Source: an alpha proteobacterium 3107 (lineage in GTDB: Bacteria; Pseudomonadota; Alphaproteobacteria; Rhodobacterales; Rhodobacteraceae). Taken from it: DNA of 8,023 bases. This document shows, one piece after another, positions 1-6,396 of this stretch. The stretch spans positions 1 through 8,023 of the forward strand of contig JPPB01000319.1 of assembly GCA_001483205.1 (NCBI GenBank), given 5' to 3'. The position numbers and the translations under genes were made by a program. The first letter of the stretch is position 1. Every line of letters starts with the position of its first letter. The notes under the pieces were generated by a model. It did no database searches, was not told the origin of the DNA, and was given only the letters and a program-made list of their open reading frames with translations.

Positions 1-36
1 CGGGCCGCGCCTGCTGGGCTCCGCCCGTTCGGCCCT

Positions 37-59
37 GAAACGGTCCACCGGACCGTTTC
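37..59. repeat. Perfect 10-bp inverted repeat (hairpin)
   Basis: The arms GAAACGGTCC (37-46) and GGACCGTTTC (50-59) are exact reverse complements separated by the 3-base loop ACC. An imperfect second dyad follows at about 72-90 (CACCCCCTA / TAGGGTGGG). Two forward frames are open from the left edge through the hairpin and stop at 79-81 and 83-85, so the repeat could lie in the last codons of a gene that starts outside the window, or just after one. I cannot choose between those. From memory, similar GGTCC/GGACC palindromes recur in Rhodobacteraceae genomes, which would make this a dispersed repeat or terminator-like element. No clear T-tract follows. The structure is certain; its role is not. 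Confidence 0.6.
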
Positions 60-178
60 CGAGACGGGCCTCACCCCCTAAATAGGGTGGGGCGGCGCGC
101 ACACCCCCCCGAACGCATTCCGGTTGCCCGCCGCCGCATACGCCTCTACTCGGGGCGGGGCAGAGCAAACCGGAGCAG

Positions 179-200
179 ACAGAGGCATGACAGAGGCATG
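179..200 (+). repeat. 11-bp tandem duplication over the argO start
   Basis: ACAGAGGCATG occurs twice head to tail (179-189 and 190-200), each copy carrying a Shine-Dalgarno-like AGAGG and an ATG. The second ATG (198) is the argO start. The first ATG (187) opens a four-residue frame, MTEA, whose TGA (199-201) overlaps the argO ATG as ATGA. The second AGAGG is only one base from the argO ATG and therefore too close. The first AGAGG is 12 bases away, which is far but usable. Translation of argO could therefore depend on coupling to the tiny upstream frame. Confidence 0.75.
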
Positions 201-794
201 ACGGCATTCGGCAACGGGTTTGCGCTTGGCCTGAGCCTGATTCTGGCAATCGGGGCGCAGAACGCCTTTGTCCTGCGGCAGGGGCTGCGCCGGGCGCATG
301 TGCTGCCCGTATGCCTGACCTGCGCGCTGTCAGACGCGGTTCTGATCATCGCCGGGGTCACCTCATTCGCCCGCATCACAGAGGCCGCCCCGTGGCTTTC
401 CCCCCTGATGCGGTATGGCGGCGCGGCCTTTCTGATCGGCTACGGGGCGATCAGCCTGGCATCCGCCTGGCGGGGCGGCGGTGCGCTGCGCGCGGCGGAC
501 GGCCCGTCCGACAGCCTGAGTGCGGCACTCCTGACCTGTCTGGCGCTGACCTGGCTCAACCCGCATGTCTATCTTGATACCGTCGTGCTGCTCGGTTCGG
601 TTTCGGCCCAATATGAACAGACCGCGGTTTTCGCCGCCGGAGCGGTGCTCGCCTCTTTCGCCTTCTTCTTCAGCCTCGGATATGGCGCGCGCCTGATGGC
701 CCCGTTGCTGGCGCGCCCGACAGCCTGGCGCATCCTTGATGCGGCCATCGCGGTGACCATGTGGGCCATCGCGCTCAGGCTTTTGATCGAATAG
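198..794 (+). CDS. argO: ArgO/LysE-family amino-acid exporter
   Basis: This is an inner-membrane exporter of the LysE superfamily; the ArgO branch expels arginine and related basic amino acids or toxic analogues. The protein has 198 residues, the usual family length. The N-terminal family signature IGAQNAFVLRQGL lies at residues 18-30, and the mid-protein motif LNPHVYLDTVVLLGS (120-134) is the ArgO form. Hydrophobic segments near 4-24, 37-59, 70-92, 107-133, 142-165 and 177-197 fit about six helices. The frame is open further upstream to 87, but that extension is Arg-rich and hydrophilic. The family signature sits correctly only if translation begins at ATG 198. No LysG/ArgP-type regulator gene is in the window. 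An EamA permease gene follows 30 bp downstream in the same direction, suggesting co-transcription. The family is secure; the exact substrate is inferred. Confidence 0.9.
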   Translation: MTAFGNGFALGLSLILAIGAQNAFVLRQGLRRAHVLPVCLTCALSDAVLIIAGVTSFARITEAAPWLSPLMRYGGAAFLIGYGAISLASAWRGGGALRAADGPSDSLSAALLTCLALTWLNPHVYLDTVVLLGSVSAQYEQTAVFAAGAVLASFAFFFSLGYGARLMAPLLARPTAWRILDAAIAVTMWAIALRLLIE

Positions 795-824
795 CCCCTT
801 GCCAAGGCGACGCCACCCGGTTCA

Positions 825-1748
825 ATGGCCCCCATGGCTGTTCCTGTCTCTGTCCCGGCAAACCGCCCCCTTTCCGGGGTCATCTGGATGATCGTCACCG
901 GCCTCTGCTTTGTTGCGGTCACGGCGCTTGTCAAATCCCTGGGCAAAGAGGTTCCGGCGGCGCAGGGGGCGTTTCTGCGCTATATCCTCGGGCTGGTTTT
1001 CATCCTGCCGATCCTCGGGCGGATGCTGGCCGCCCGCCCGTCCCGGCCCGAGCTTGGCCTGTTCTGGTTGCGCGGGGTGGCCCATGCGCTGGGCATGATC
1101 TGCTGGTTTTACGCGCTGGCCCGGATCACCATCGCCGAGGTGACGGCGATGAACTACCTTGCCCCGGTCTATGTGTCGCTGGGGGCGGTGGTGCTGTTGG
1201 GCGAGACCTTTGCCATCCGCAGGCTGACGGCGATTGTCGCCGCGCTTATCGGGGCGGTTGTCATTCTGCGGCCCGGATTTCGGGAACTGTCCACCGGGCA
1301 TCTGGCGATGATCTTCACCGCGATTCTGTTTGCCATCAGCTATCTGATCGCCAAGAAGATGTCGGGCCGGTTTGATGCCTCGGTCATCGTTGGCTGGCTG
1401 TCGGTCACGGTGGCGGTGGTGCTGGCCCCCTTTGCGGTTGCCGTCTGGGAGCCGGTGACGGCAGAACAGGTTTTCCGGCTGTTCCTGATCGCCGCCTGCG
1501 CGACCGTGGGGCATTACTGCATGACCCGGGCGTTTCGGGCCGCCCCGGTCTCTGTCACCCAGCCCGCGGCTTTTCTGCAACTGGTCTGGGCGGTGCTGAC
1601 GGGGATGGTGTTCTTTGGCGAACCGGCTGACACATGGGTCATGCTGGGCGGGGCGATCATCGTCGGCGCGGTCAGTTTCATCAGTTGGCGAGAGGCGCAA
1701 CTGAAGCGGCGCGCCATCACATCGTCAGGCGGCATGAACCAGTATTGA
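825..1748 (+). CDS. EamA-domain DMT-superfamily permease
   Basis: The product is a 307-residue inner-membrane protein of the drug/metabolite transporter superfamily. It has ten hydrophobic segments (about 17-37, 46-66, 78-98, 104-124, 131-149, 158-177, 187-207, 216-235, 244-264, 270-288) arranged as two EamA repeats. Typical signatures are WFYALARITIAEVTAMNYLAP (about 94-114), ending in the LLGE turn (124-127) of the first repeat, and the matching FFGEP (263-267) in the second. The tail is short, basic and cytoplasmic. Substrates of this family are mostly unknown; metabolite or amino-acid export is the usual guess, and the co-directional argO 30 bp upstream agrees with it. ATG 825 is preceded by a modest AAGGCG about 15 bases away. 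ATG 834 (residue 4) is an alternative start and would not change any domain. Confidence 0.88.
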   Translation: MAPMAVPVSVPANRPLSGVIWMIVTGLCFVAVTALVKSLGKEVPAAQGAFLRYILGLVFILPILGRMLAARPSRPELGLFWLRGVAHALGMICWFYALARITIAEVTAMNYLAPVYVSLGAVVLLGETFAIRRLTAIVAALIGAVVILRPGFRELSTGHLAMIFTAILFAISYLIAKKMSGRFDASVIVGWLSVTVAVVLAPFAVAVWEPVTAEQVFRLFLIAACATVGHYCMTRAFRAAPVSVTQPAAFLQLVWAVLTGMVFFGEPADTWVMLGGAIIVGAVSFISWREAQLKRRAITSSGGMNQY

Positions 1749-1883
1749 CAAGCCCATTGCGTCCTTTCGGAACAGCGTGGGGGTCGGGCGAAACCACGGG
1801 CTTGACATTCCCCGCCCCCGCTGATTTTGTCGGGCCGGAAGGCGTGAAGAGCCGGAATCGGGTATCGGGTGCGCGTGTTATGA
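1749..1883. other. Intergenic stretch with two TTGACA boxes
   Basis: These 135 bases separate the EamA gene from the barrel remnant. TTGACA occurs at 1745-1750 and again at 1802-1807. The second is the better -35 candidate (CTTGACA), followed after 17 bases by TTTTGT, a poor -10 match. AAGCCC (1750-1755) and GGGCTT (1798-1803) flank a long loop, but I see no convincing rho-independent terminator. I see no coding sequence here that would supply the missing N-terminus of the barrel gene in any forward frame. Confidence 0.3.
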
Positions 1884-2432
1884 GTGTTATGGAATCGGGC
1901 AATTCGTCTGGCCGGTGGCATGATCTTTGACGGGGCGATCGGCTATGGCAAGGGAACGCCCGACCTTGTGCGTGAGGTCGGCGGCGTGACGACACGCGCC
2001 GGTTATCAGGCCGAGCGCTATACGATCAGGACCGGCCTGACCGGGAATTATCGCCGGGGCGATTCCCAGGTCTTCACCATCAACCCGCGGGTTGATCTGC
2101 TCTATAGCGAGAACCGCCTTGGGGCCTATACCGACAGCGATGGCGGTATCGGGACGGGCGAGACCCTGCGGCTGGCGCGGGTCAGCCTTGGCCCGAAACT
2201 GGAATGGCGTCTGGGCCGGGGGCGTTTGACCGGGACGCTGCAACTGGACTGGAGCCGCGATAATCTCGGCGATGACGGGCAGAGCGCCGAGACCGTCAGC
2301 GCGGCGACCCGGTGGCGGATGTTCGCACCGCTCGGGCCGGGCCTTGTGGACCTGCAAATCGGGATCGACGGTGTGGGGCGGTCCGGTTACCGCTCCACCA
2401 CCTCGGCGCTATCCTACAAGGTGGAGTTCTGA
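1884..2432 (+). CDS. Autotransporter outer-membrane barrel, C-terminal remnant
   Basis: The 182-codon open frame reads as a transmembrane beta-barrel: alternating polar and hydrophobic stretches, Gly and aromatic residues, and a C-terminal strand SALSYKVEF ending in Phe, the usual BAM-recognition signature. Segments such as INPRVDLLYSENRLGAYTDS and LGPKLEWRLGRGRLTGTLQL resemble Rhodobacterales autotransporter barrel domains from memory. It covers roughly the last two-thirds of a 12-strand barrel. There is no signal peptide and no passenger. The same frame upstream has stops at 1803, 1845 and 1881. The only starts are GTG 1884 and ATG 1920, neither with a good ribosome site, and barrel-like sequence (AGGMIFDGAIGYG) continues upstream across ATG 1920. 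This is most likely a decayed 3' end of a larger autotransporter gene. An unusual intact small barrel protein is less likely. Confidence 0.6.
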   Translation: MLWNRAIRLAGGMIFDGAIGYGKGTPDLVREVGGVTTRAGYQAERYTIRTGLTGNYRRGDSQVFTINPRVDLLYSENRLGAYTDSDGGIGTGETLRLARVSLGPKLEWRLGRGRLTGTLQLDWSRDNLGDDGQSAETVSAATRWRMFAPLGPGLVDLQIGIDGVGRSGYRSTTSALSYKVEF

Positions 2433-2522
2433 TCCCGCACGGGCGGGTGGCAGCGCGGCACGGGTTCAGGGCCGGAAGCCGGACTCAAAATCCGGGCGTC
2501 AGGCTATACGGTCACGCCGCCC

Positions 2523-4559
2523 CTATTCGTCCAGCCACCATTGCGTGGCAAGATACGGATAGGTCCGGTAGTATTCGTAAGAGGCCGTCCTGAACTCGGC
2601 AACATTCCGCAGCCTGTTGTGATGAACAATCGGGTCCGGGGTGATCACCGTGCCGATGAACAGCAGGTTGCCGGTCAGGGTCTCGACCAGCCGCGCCCCG
2701 GTCTCGGCCATCTCGGGAGAGCCGGGCGCGGCGGACTGAAAGGCGTTGATGTCGGCGATCAGTTGCCTGACGAACTCCGGCGGCTCAACCCCGGCGCTGC
2801 CACCCGAATCGACCCATTCGGCCCACAACATCCCGTTGCGATGGCCAAAATAATTCTCGAACGGCGGCACCCAGAGCTCGTTATTGCCGATGACGATGCC
2901 AAGCGGCTGGCCCTTTTCCCACGCGCCAACGTCAAGCTGGTTAGAGGATTGCAGCGAAAGGTATTCGTCCGGGGTCACTTCCCTGACCACCGAATCGACC
3001 CCGACATCGCGCCAATACAGGGCGACAAGCTCCACCACCTGCCCGGCAATGCCTTGCGTCGCATAGGGGATGTTCAGAACCAGCTTCTGGCCATCGGGCA
3101 GCTCTCGGATGCCGTCGCCATCGGTGTCAGCCATGCCGATCTCATCCAGCAGCGCATTCGCCGCCCCGGTATCGTATTCGGTGGCGAAGGTCTTCCACGA
3201 CGGATCAACGAAATCCGGCGCAGGCGAAAAGCCGATATACTGTTGCGGTGTGCCCTGACCGAAATACGCCACTTCGTTCAGTTCATCGCGGTTGATGGCG
3301 ACCGACATCGCCCGGCGGAAGCGCAGATCACCGAAGACGGCGCGCCGGGCCGGGTCAGGATGGGTCACGTTGAACGAAAAGGCGTGCATCGCGATTTTGG
3401 GCTTGAGCTGCACCGAGTAATTGCCCGATTGCCGGTTTTCCAGCATGAGCGGCGCGTCCGAGAGTTGCAGCGACTGGGCCTTGTAATCGACCTCGCCGTT
3501 GATGATTTTCAGGATGCGAACCTCGTTGTCGTTGATATAGACCTCATCCTGCTCAGAGATATAGGGCAGTTGCTGTCCGGTCACATCCACCTGATGAAAA
3601 TACGGGTTTGCCACCAGATGGCGGCCCTCGGTCGTGTCGGTGACATAGATGTGCGATTCGAGCGTCGGGATCACATCCGCAGGCAGATTTGCCACCTTGT
3701 CGGGCGCACTCAGCAGCGGCGACGGCGTGTCGGTCCAGTCGGAATTGCCCCAATAGACCCTGATCGCGTCATAGCCGTTCCCGAACCCGAAGGATCGGGC
3801 AAGGCTGTCGGCATCGGGGTTTATGTCCGGGTGGAACCGGCCCAGAAAGTGTCTGGGCTGAAAGCCCTGCCCGAAATGGGTGGCGAAATGCGCCAGAAGG
3901 CCCGGTTTCGGCGCAGGCAGATTGAAGATGACAGTGGTTTCATCAGGCGTCTCTACCGTCATGCGCTCACCGGCGACGGTGACGTAATCCTTCGGCGTCT
4001 CAAAGATGTTGGGGTCAAGCGCCAGGTTGTCATACCAGAATTGCACATCCGCCGAGGTGAACGGCGCGCCGTCGGACCATTTGTGGCCCTTGCGCAGGTG
4101 AAAGGTCAGCCGGGTGTAATCGTCGTTCCACTCCCAGGATTTGGCCACATTGGGCACGATGGTCTGCAAGTCGTCGGAATAGCGCACCAGGTTGACATGG
4201 CGGACCGACAGAAAGTCGGACGTGCCCGCCTCGGTCGCGTTGGACAGGGCGTCCAGAGTGCCGCCATACCTGCCGACGCTTTCATAGGGCACGATAATAA
4301 GCGGCTCTGACGGCAGGCGCTCCGCCAGCGGCGGCAGGTCGTCATTGCCGCGAATGCGGGCATTCAGCGCCGCAATGTCGGGGTTTTCCGAAAATTCCAT
4401 GGTGCAGCCCGCAGCCGTCTGGAACTCATCCAGATCATATTGCCGGGGATACGCGCCGGGGGCGATGCCCTGCATGTCGGCGGCGGTGATGGCCGGGCAG
4501 GTGGCGAGAGCAGCGGACGGCAATGCCAGCAGCGCGCCCGAAAGCAGCAGTCTTTTCAT
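2523..4559 (-). CDS. ABC transporter binding protein, family 5 (peptide type)
   Basis: This is a periplasmic solute-binding protein of the oligopeptide/dipeptide/nickel class (SBP_bac_5). ATG at 4559 is chosen because AGGAGA (4564-4569) lies just upstream and because it gives a clean signal peptide, MKRLLLSGALLALPSAALA, cleaved before TC. An earlier ATG at 4592 would add 11 residues and lacks these features. The binding domain spans about 130-585, with VPNVAKSWEWNDDYTRLTFHLRKGHKWSDG (135-164), the usual family entry motif, and FGDLRFRRAMSVAINRDEL (409-427). DTDGDGIRELPDG (478-490) is a common loop in this family. At 678 residues it is longer than typical DppA/OppA (about 530-550); it has extra N-terminal (20-95) and C-terminal parts. 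Cys21 and Cys52 of the precursor could form a disulfide. No permease or ATPase genes adjoin it, so its partners must lie elsewhere. It is divergent from the phosphonate locus; the ligand is unknown. Confidence 0.92.
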   Translation of the reverse strand: MKRLLLSGALLALPSAALATCPAITAADMQGIAPGAYPRQYDLDEFQTAAGCTMEFSENPDIAALNARIRGNDDLPPLAERLPSEPLIIVPYESVGRYGGTLDALSNATEAGTSDFLSVRHVNLVRYSDDLQTIVPNVAKSWEWNDDYTRLTFHLRKGHKWSDGAPFTSADVQFWYDNLALDPNIFETPKDYVTVAGERMTVETPDETTVIFNLPAPKPGLLAHFATHFGQGFQPRHFLGRFHPDINPDADSLARSFGFGNGYDAIRVYWGNSDWTDTPSPLLSAPDKVANLPADVIPTLESHIYVTDTTEGRHLVANPYFHQVDVTGQQLPYISEQDEVYINDNEVRILKIINGEVDYKAQSLQLSDAPLMLENRQSGNYSVQLKPKIAMHAFSFNVTHPDPARRAVFGDLRFRRAMSVAINRDELNEVAYFGQGTPQQYIGFSPAPDFVDPSWKTFATEYDTGAANALLDEIGMADTDGDGIRELPDGQKLVLNIPYATQGIAGQVVELVALYWRDVGVDSVVREVTPDEYLSLQSSNQLDVGAWEKGQPLGIVIGNNELWVPPFENYFGHRNGMLWAEWVDSGGSAGVEPPEFVRQLIADINAFQSAAPGSPEMAETGARLVETLTGNLLFIGTVITPDPIVHHNRLRNVAEFRTASYEYYRTYPYLATQWWLDE

Positions 4560-4587
4560 GGTGTCTCCTGTCGGATTTTCCCGGATT

Positions 4588-4596
4588 GTCATAGCA
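4588..4596 (-). promoter_or_regulatory. Possible extended -10 of the binding-protein gene
   Basis: On the minus strand TGCTATGAC carries the TG-N extension followed by TATGAC (4593 down to 4588). It lies 28 bases upstream of the chosen ATG, which would leave a leader of roughly 20 bases containing the AGGAGA ribosome site. The hexamer 17 bases further upstream (TCCCGA) is a poor -35, so the call rests on the extended -10 alone. Confidence 0.3.
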
Positions 4597-4647
4597 TGTG
4601 ACGCCCTGAATCGGGAAAAATCTGCCCTGCGCCGGACTCATTCGGCA

Positions 4648-4677
4648 ATTTGGCCTGTGGTCAAATGATTCGTCAAA
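4648..4677. promoter_or_regulatory. Candidate operator in the divergent control region
   Basis: ATTTGGCCTGTGGTCAAAT (4648-4666) is a near-palindrome: 8-base arms, one mismatch pair, 3-base centre. Overlapping it, GTCAAA occurs at 4660-4665 and again at 4672-4677; read on the minus strand this is TTTGAC-N6-TTTGAC. The site lies between the binding-protein start (4559) and the phnA remnant start (4739), so a regulator bound there could control both sides. No regulator gene is in the window and I do not recognise the site as belonging to a named family. Confidence 0.35.
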
Positions 4678-4738
4678 CCGGCGGGCTGTCGGTAAAAGAC
4701 CGGTCAGATTTGCCGCCCGCCCGCACGGAGCACCGCCG

Positions 4739-4873
4739 ATGACACCCCGCCCCCCTGTCGAAGCGAACGCGCGCCTGTATCCGTTTCCGAAAACGCCTGT
4801 CGTCGTCATTTGTCCGGACGGGTGCGGGCCGGACGATTCGGAGACCGCCATTGCCGACGGCCCGGCAAGATGA
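4739..4873 (+). pseudogene. phnA: phnA remnant: N-terminus of phosphonoacetate hydrolase
   Basis: The 44-codon frame resembles the start of PhnA, the alkaline-phosphatase-superfamily zinc enzyme that cleaves phosphonoacetate to acetate and phosphate. [20 protein letters not shown] (10-29) matches the family pattern of an N-terminal NxRxY...P, then a hydrophobic strand and V/I-C-x-D-G-C. Asp27 corresponds to the first metal-binding Asp. The similarity continues through [12 protein letters not shown] and then ends at TGA 4871-4873, where a normal PhnA of about 410 residues would go on to the nucleophilic Thr and the other metal ligands. The start has GGAG (4727-4730) eight bases upstream. The next gene is phnY, the known partner of phnA, only 26 bases past the stop. 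This fits an internal deletion that removed about 90% of phnA. The homology is from memory; a short leader ORF of chance similarity is the alternative. Confidence 0.72.
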
Positions 4874-4899
4874 AAAGGCGACCGGAAGAGGAGCAAAAC

Positions 4900-6348
4900 A
4901 TGACCCGACCCGACATTCGCCATGAAGGGATGCGCATTGGCGGCGAAACCGTCTTTGCCGATGATGTCATCGGGGTCACATACCCCTATACCGGCGACGT
5001 GATCGGCACGGTTCCCGCCGGGCAGGCAGAGCATGTCCGCAGGGCCTTTCGCATTGCCGCGGACTATACGCCGAAACTGACCCGCCATGAGCGCGGGCAA
5101 ATCCTGTTTCGCGCCGCCGGGCTGATCCGGGAGCGGCGCGACTGGCTGGCGAAATGGATCACGCTGGAGCTGGGCATCTGTCTGCGCCATGCGCTTTACG
5201 AAACCGGGCGCGCCCATGATGTGTTCATGCTCGCCGCTCAGATGGCGATTATCGATGATGACCGGGTTTTTTCCTGCGATCTGACCCCCCATGGCCGGGA
5301 TCGCAAGATTTTCACCAAACGCGAGCCGGTGCGGGCGATCTCGGCGATAACGCCGTTCAACCATCCGCTCAATATGGTTGCTCACAAGGTTGCCCCCGCC
5401 ATCGCCACCAACAACTGCGTCGTCTGCAAACCGGCAGAGCTGACCCCGCTCACGGCGATTGCGCTTGCGGACATCCTGTATGAGGCCGGTCTGCCTGCCG
5501 GGATGTTCCAGGTGGTGACCGGCTGGCCGCAGGACATCGGCGACGAAATGGTCGTCAATGAAAACATCGACATCATCACCTTTACCGGGGGTGTGCCGGT
5601 TGGCCGGAGGGTTGCGGCCAAGGCAGGCGGGCGGCGTTTGGCGCTGGAGCTTGGCGGCAATGACCCGCTGATTGTGCTCAATGATCTGGGCGGCGATGAT
5701 CTGGAGCGGGCGGCGGCGATTGCGGTTGCCGGGGCGACCGGCAATTCCGGCCAGCGCTGCACGGCGGTGAAGCGCATTCTGGTTCAGGAGGCGGTTGCCG
5801 ATGCCTTCGTGCCGCTGGTGTTGGAAAAGGCCAGGGCGATCAGGTTCGGCGACCCTGAAGACCCGGAAACCGAACTTGGCTGTGTGATTCACGCCGAGGC
5901 CGCCGGGCTGTTCGAGAACCGGGTGTTGCAGGCCGCGCGGGAGGGGGCGGAAATCCTCTATCACCCCGGTCGTCAGGGGGCGTTGTTGCCGCCGATTGTG
6001 GTGGACAGAGTGCCCTATGACAGCGCGCTGGTGATGGAGGAAACCTTTGGCCCGGTTGTGCCTGTCATCCGGGTGCCCGACGATGACGCGGCGGTCATGG
6101 CCATATCCAATGCAACCGCTTTCGGCCTGTCCTCGGGGGTCTGCACCAATGACCTGAACCGGGCGATCAGCTATGTTGAGGGGCTGGTCGTCGGCACGGT
6201 GAATATCTGGGAACAACCCGGCTACAGGACCGAGATGTCCCCCTTTGGCGGCATCAAGGACAGCGGCAACGGGGTGAAGGAAGGGGTGCTGGAGGCGATG
6301 AAGTTCTTCACCAACGTCAAGACCTATTCCCTGCCCTGGCCGCGCTGA
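4900..6348 (+). CDS. phnY: Phosphonoacetaldehyde dehydrogenase (ALDH superfamily)
   Basis: This cytoplasmic NAD(P)-dependent enzyme oxidises phosphonoacetaldehyde, formed from 2-aminoethylphosphonate by PhnW, to phosphonoacetate. ATG 4900 is chosen because GGAAGAGGAG ends six bases upstream; the frame is open to 4810 but that extension is not family-like. The 482 residues match the length of Sinorhizobium meliloti PhnY. ALDH landmarks are Asn154 in TPFNHP, Lys177 in CKPAE, Glu250 in LELGGNDP, Cys287 in SGQRCT and ETFGP at 381-385. PhnY-specific stretches include FSCDLTPHG (124-132), [10 protein letters not shown] (283-292), PFGGIKDSG (448-456) and the tail [11 protein letters not shown] (470-480). 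Arg104, His155 and Arg286 fall at the positions I recall as phosphonate-contacting in S. meliloti PhnY (108, 159, 290), with a constant offset of four. No phnW is in the window, and the neighbouring phnA is reduced to a fragment. Confidence 0.88.
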   Translation: MTRPDIRHEGMRIGGETVFADDVIGVTYPYTGDVIGTVPAGQAEHVRRAFRIAADYTPKLTRHERGQILFRAAGLIRERRDWLAKWITLELGICLRHALYETGRAHDVFMLAAQMAIIDDDRVFSCDLTPHGRDRKIFTKREPVRAISAITPFNHPLNMVAHKVAPAIATNNCVVCKPAELTPLTAIALADILYEAGLPAGMFQVVTGWPQDIGDEMVVNENIDIITFTGGVPVGRRVAAKAGGRRLALELGGNDPLIVLNDLGGDDLERAAAIAVAGATGNSGQRCTAVKRILVQEAVADAFVPLVLEKARAIRFGDPEDPETELGCVIHAEAAGLFENRVLQAAREGAEILYHPGRQGALLPPIVVDRVPYDSALVMEETFGPVVPVIRVPDDDAAVMAISNATAFGLSSGVCTNDLNRAISYVEGLVVGTVNIWEQPGYRTEMSPFGGIKDSGNGVKEGVLEAMKFFTNVKTYSLPWPR

Positions 6349-6357
6349 GCGAGTTTG

Positions 6358-6387
6358 GGGCAGGCGTCTACCCGACCCGGCCTGCCC
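6358..6387. terminator. Hairpin between convergent genes
   Basis: GGGCAGGC (6358-6365) and GCCTGCCC (6380-6387) form a perfect 8-bp stem around a 14-base loop, in the 48-base gap between the convergent phnY and methyltransferase genes. The place and symmetry suit a bidirectional terminator, but neither strand has a U-tract after the stem, so intrinsic termination would be weak. Confidence 0.4.
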
Positions 6388-6396
6388 GGAGGACCA

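Noticed and set aside
822..1700. A 292-codon minus-strand frame opposite the EamA gene
   Set aside because: It is highly charged and Arg/Asp/His-rich with no family pattern, while the plus strand encodes a clear ten-helix permease.
1634..1930. A 98-codon plus-strand frame overlapping the EamA gene end
   Set aside because: It is out of frame with the permease, resembles no protein, and does not carry barrel sequence that would repair the remnant downstream.
2479..2495. CCGGA-N7-TCCGG hairpin between the barrel remnant and the binding-protein gene
   Set aside because: The stem is only 5 bp with no T-tract on either strand, too weak to call a terminator.
2541..4310. A 589-codon open frame on the plus strand opposite the binding-protein gene
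   Set aside because: It is a reflection of the GC-rich codon use of the real minus-strand gene; it is rich in Arg, His and Gly, shows no domain, and lacks a ribosome site.
4500..4506. Possible lipoprotein box (LATC) in the binding protein
   Set aside because: Thr at the position before Cys is atypical for a lipobox, while ALA before TC is a good ordinary signal-peptidase site, so I call it a secreted periplasmic protein.
4435..6216. A 593-codon open frame on the minus strand opposite phnY and reaching into the binding-protein gene
   Set aside because: The composition is that of an antisense shadow (many His, Arg, Pro, Gln), and it overlaps two well-supported genes.
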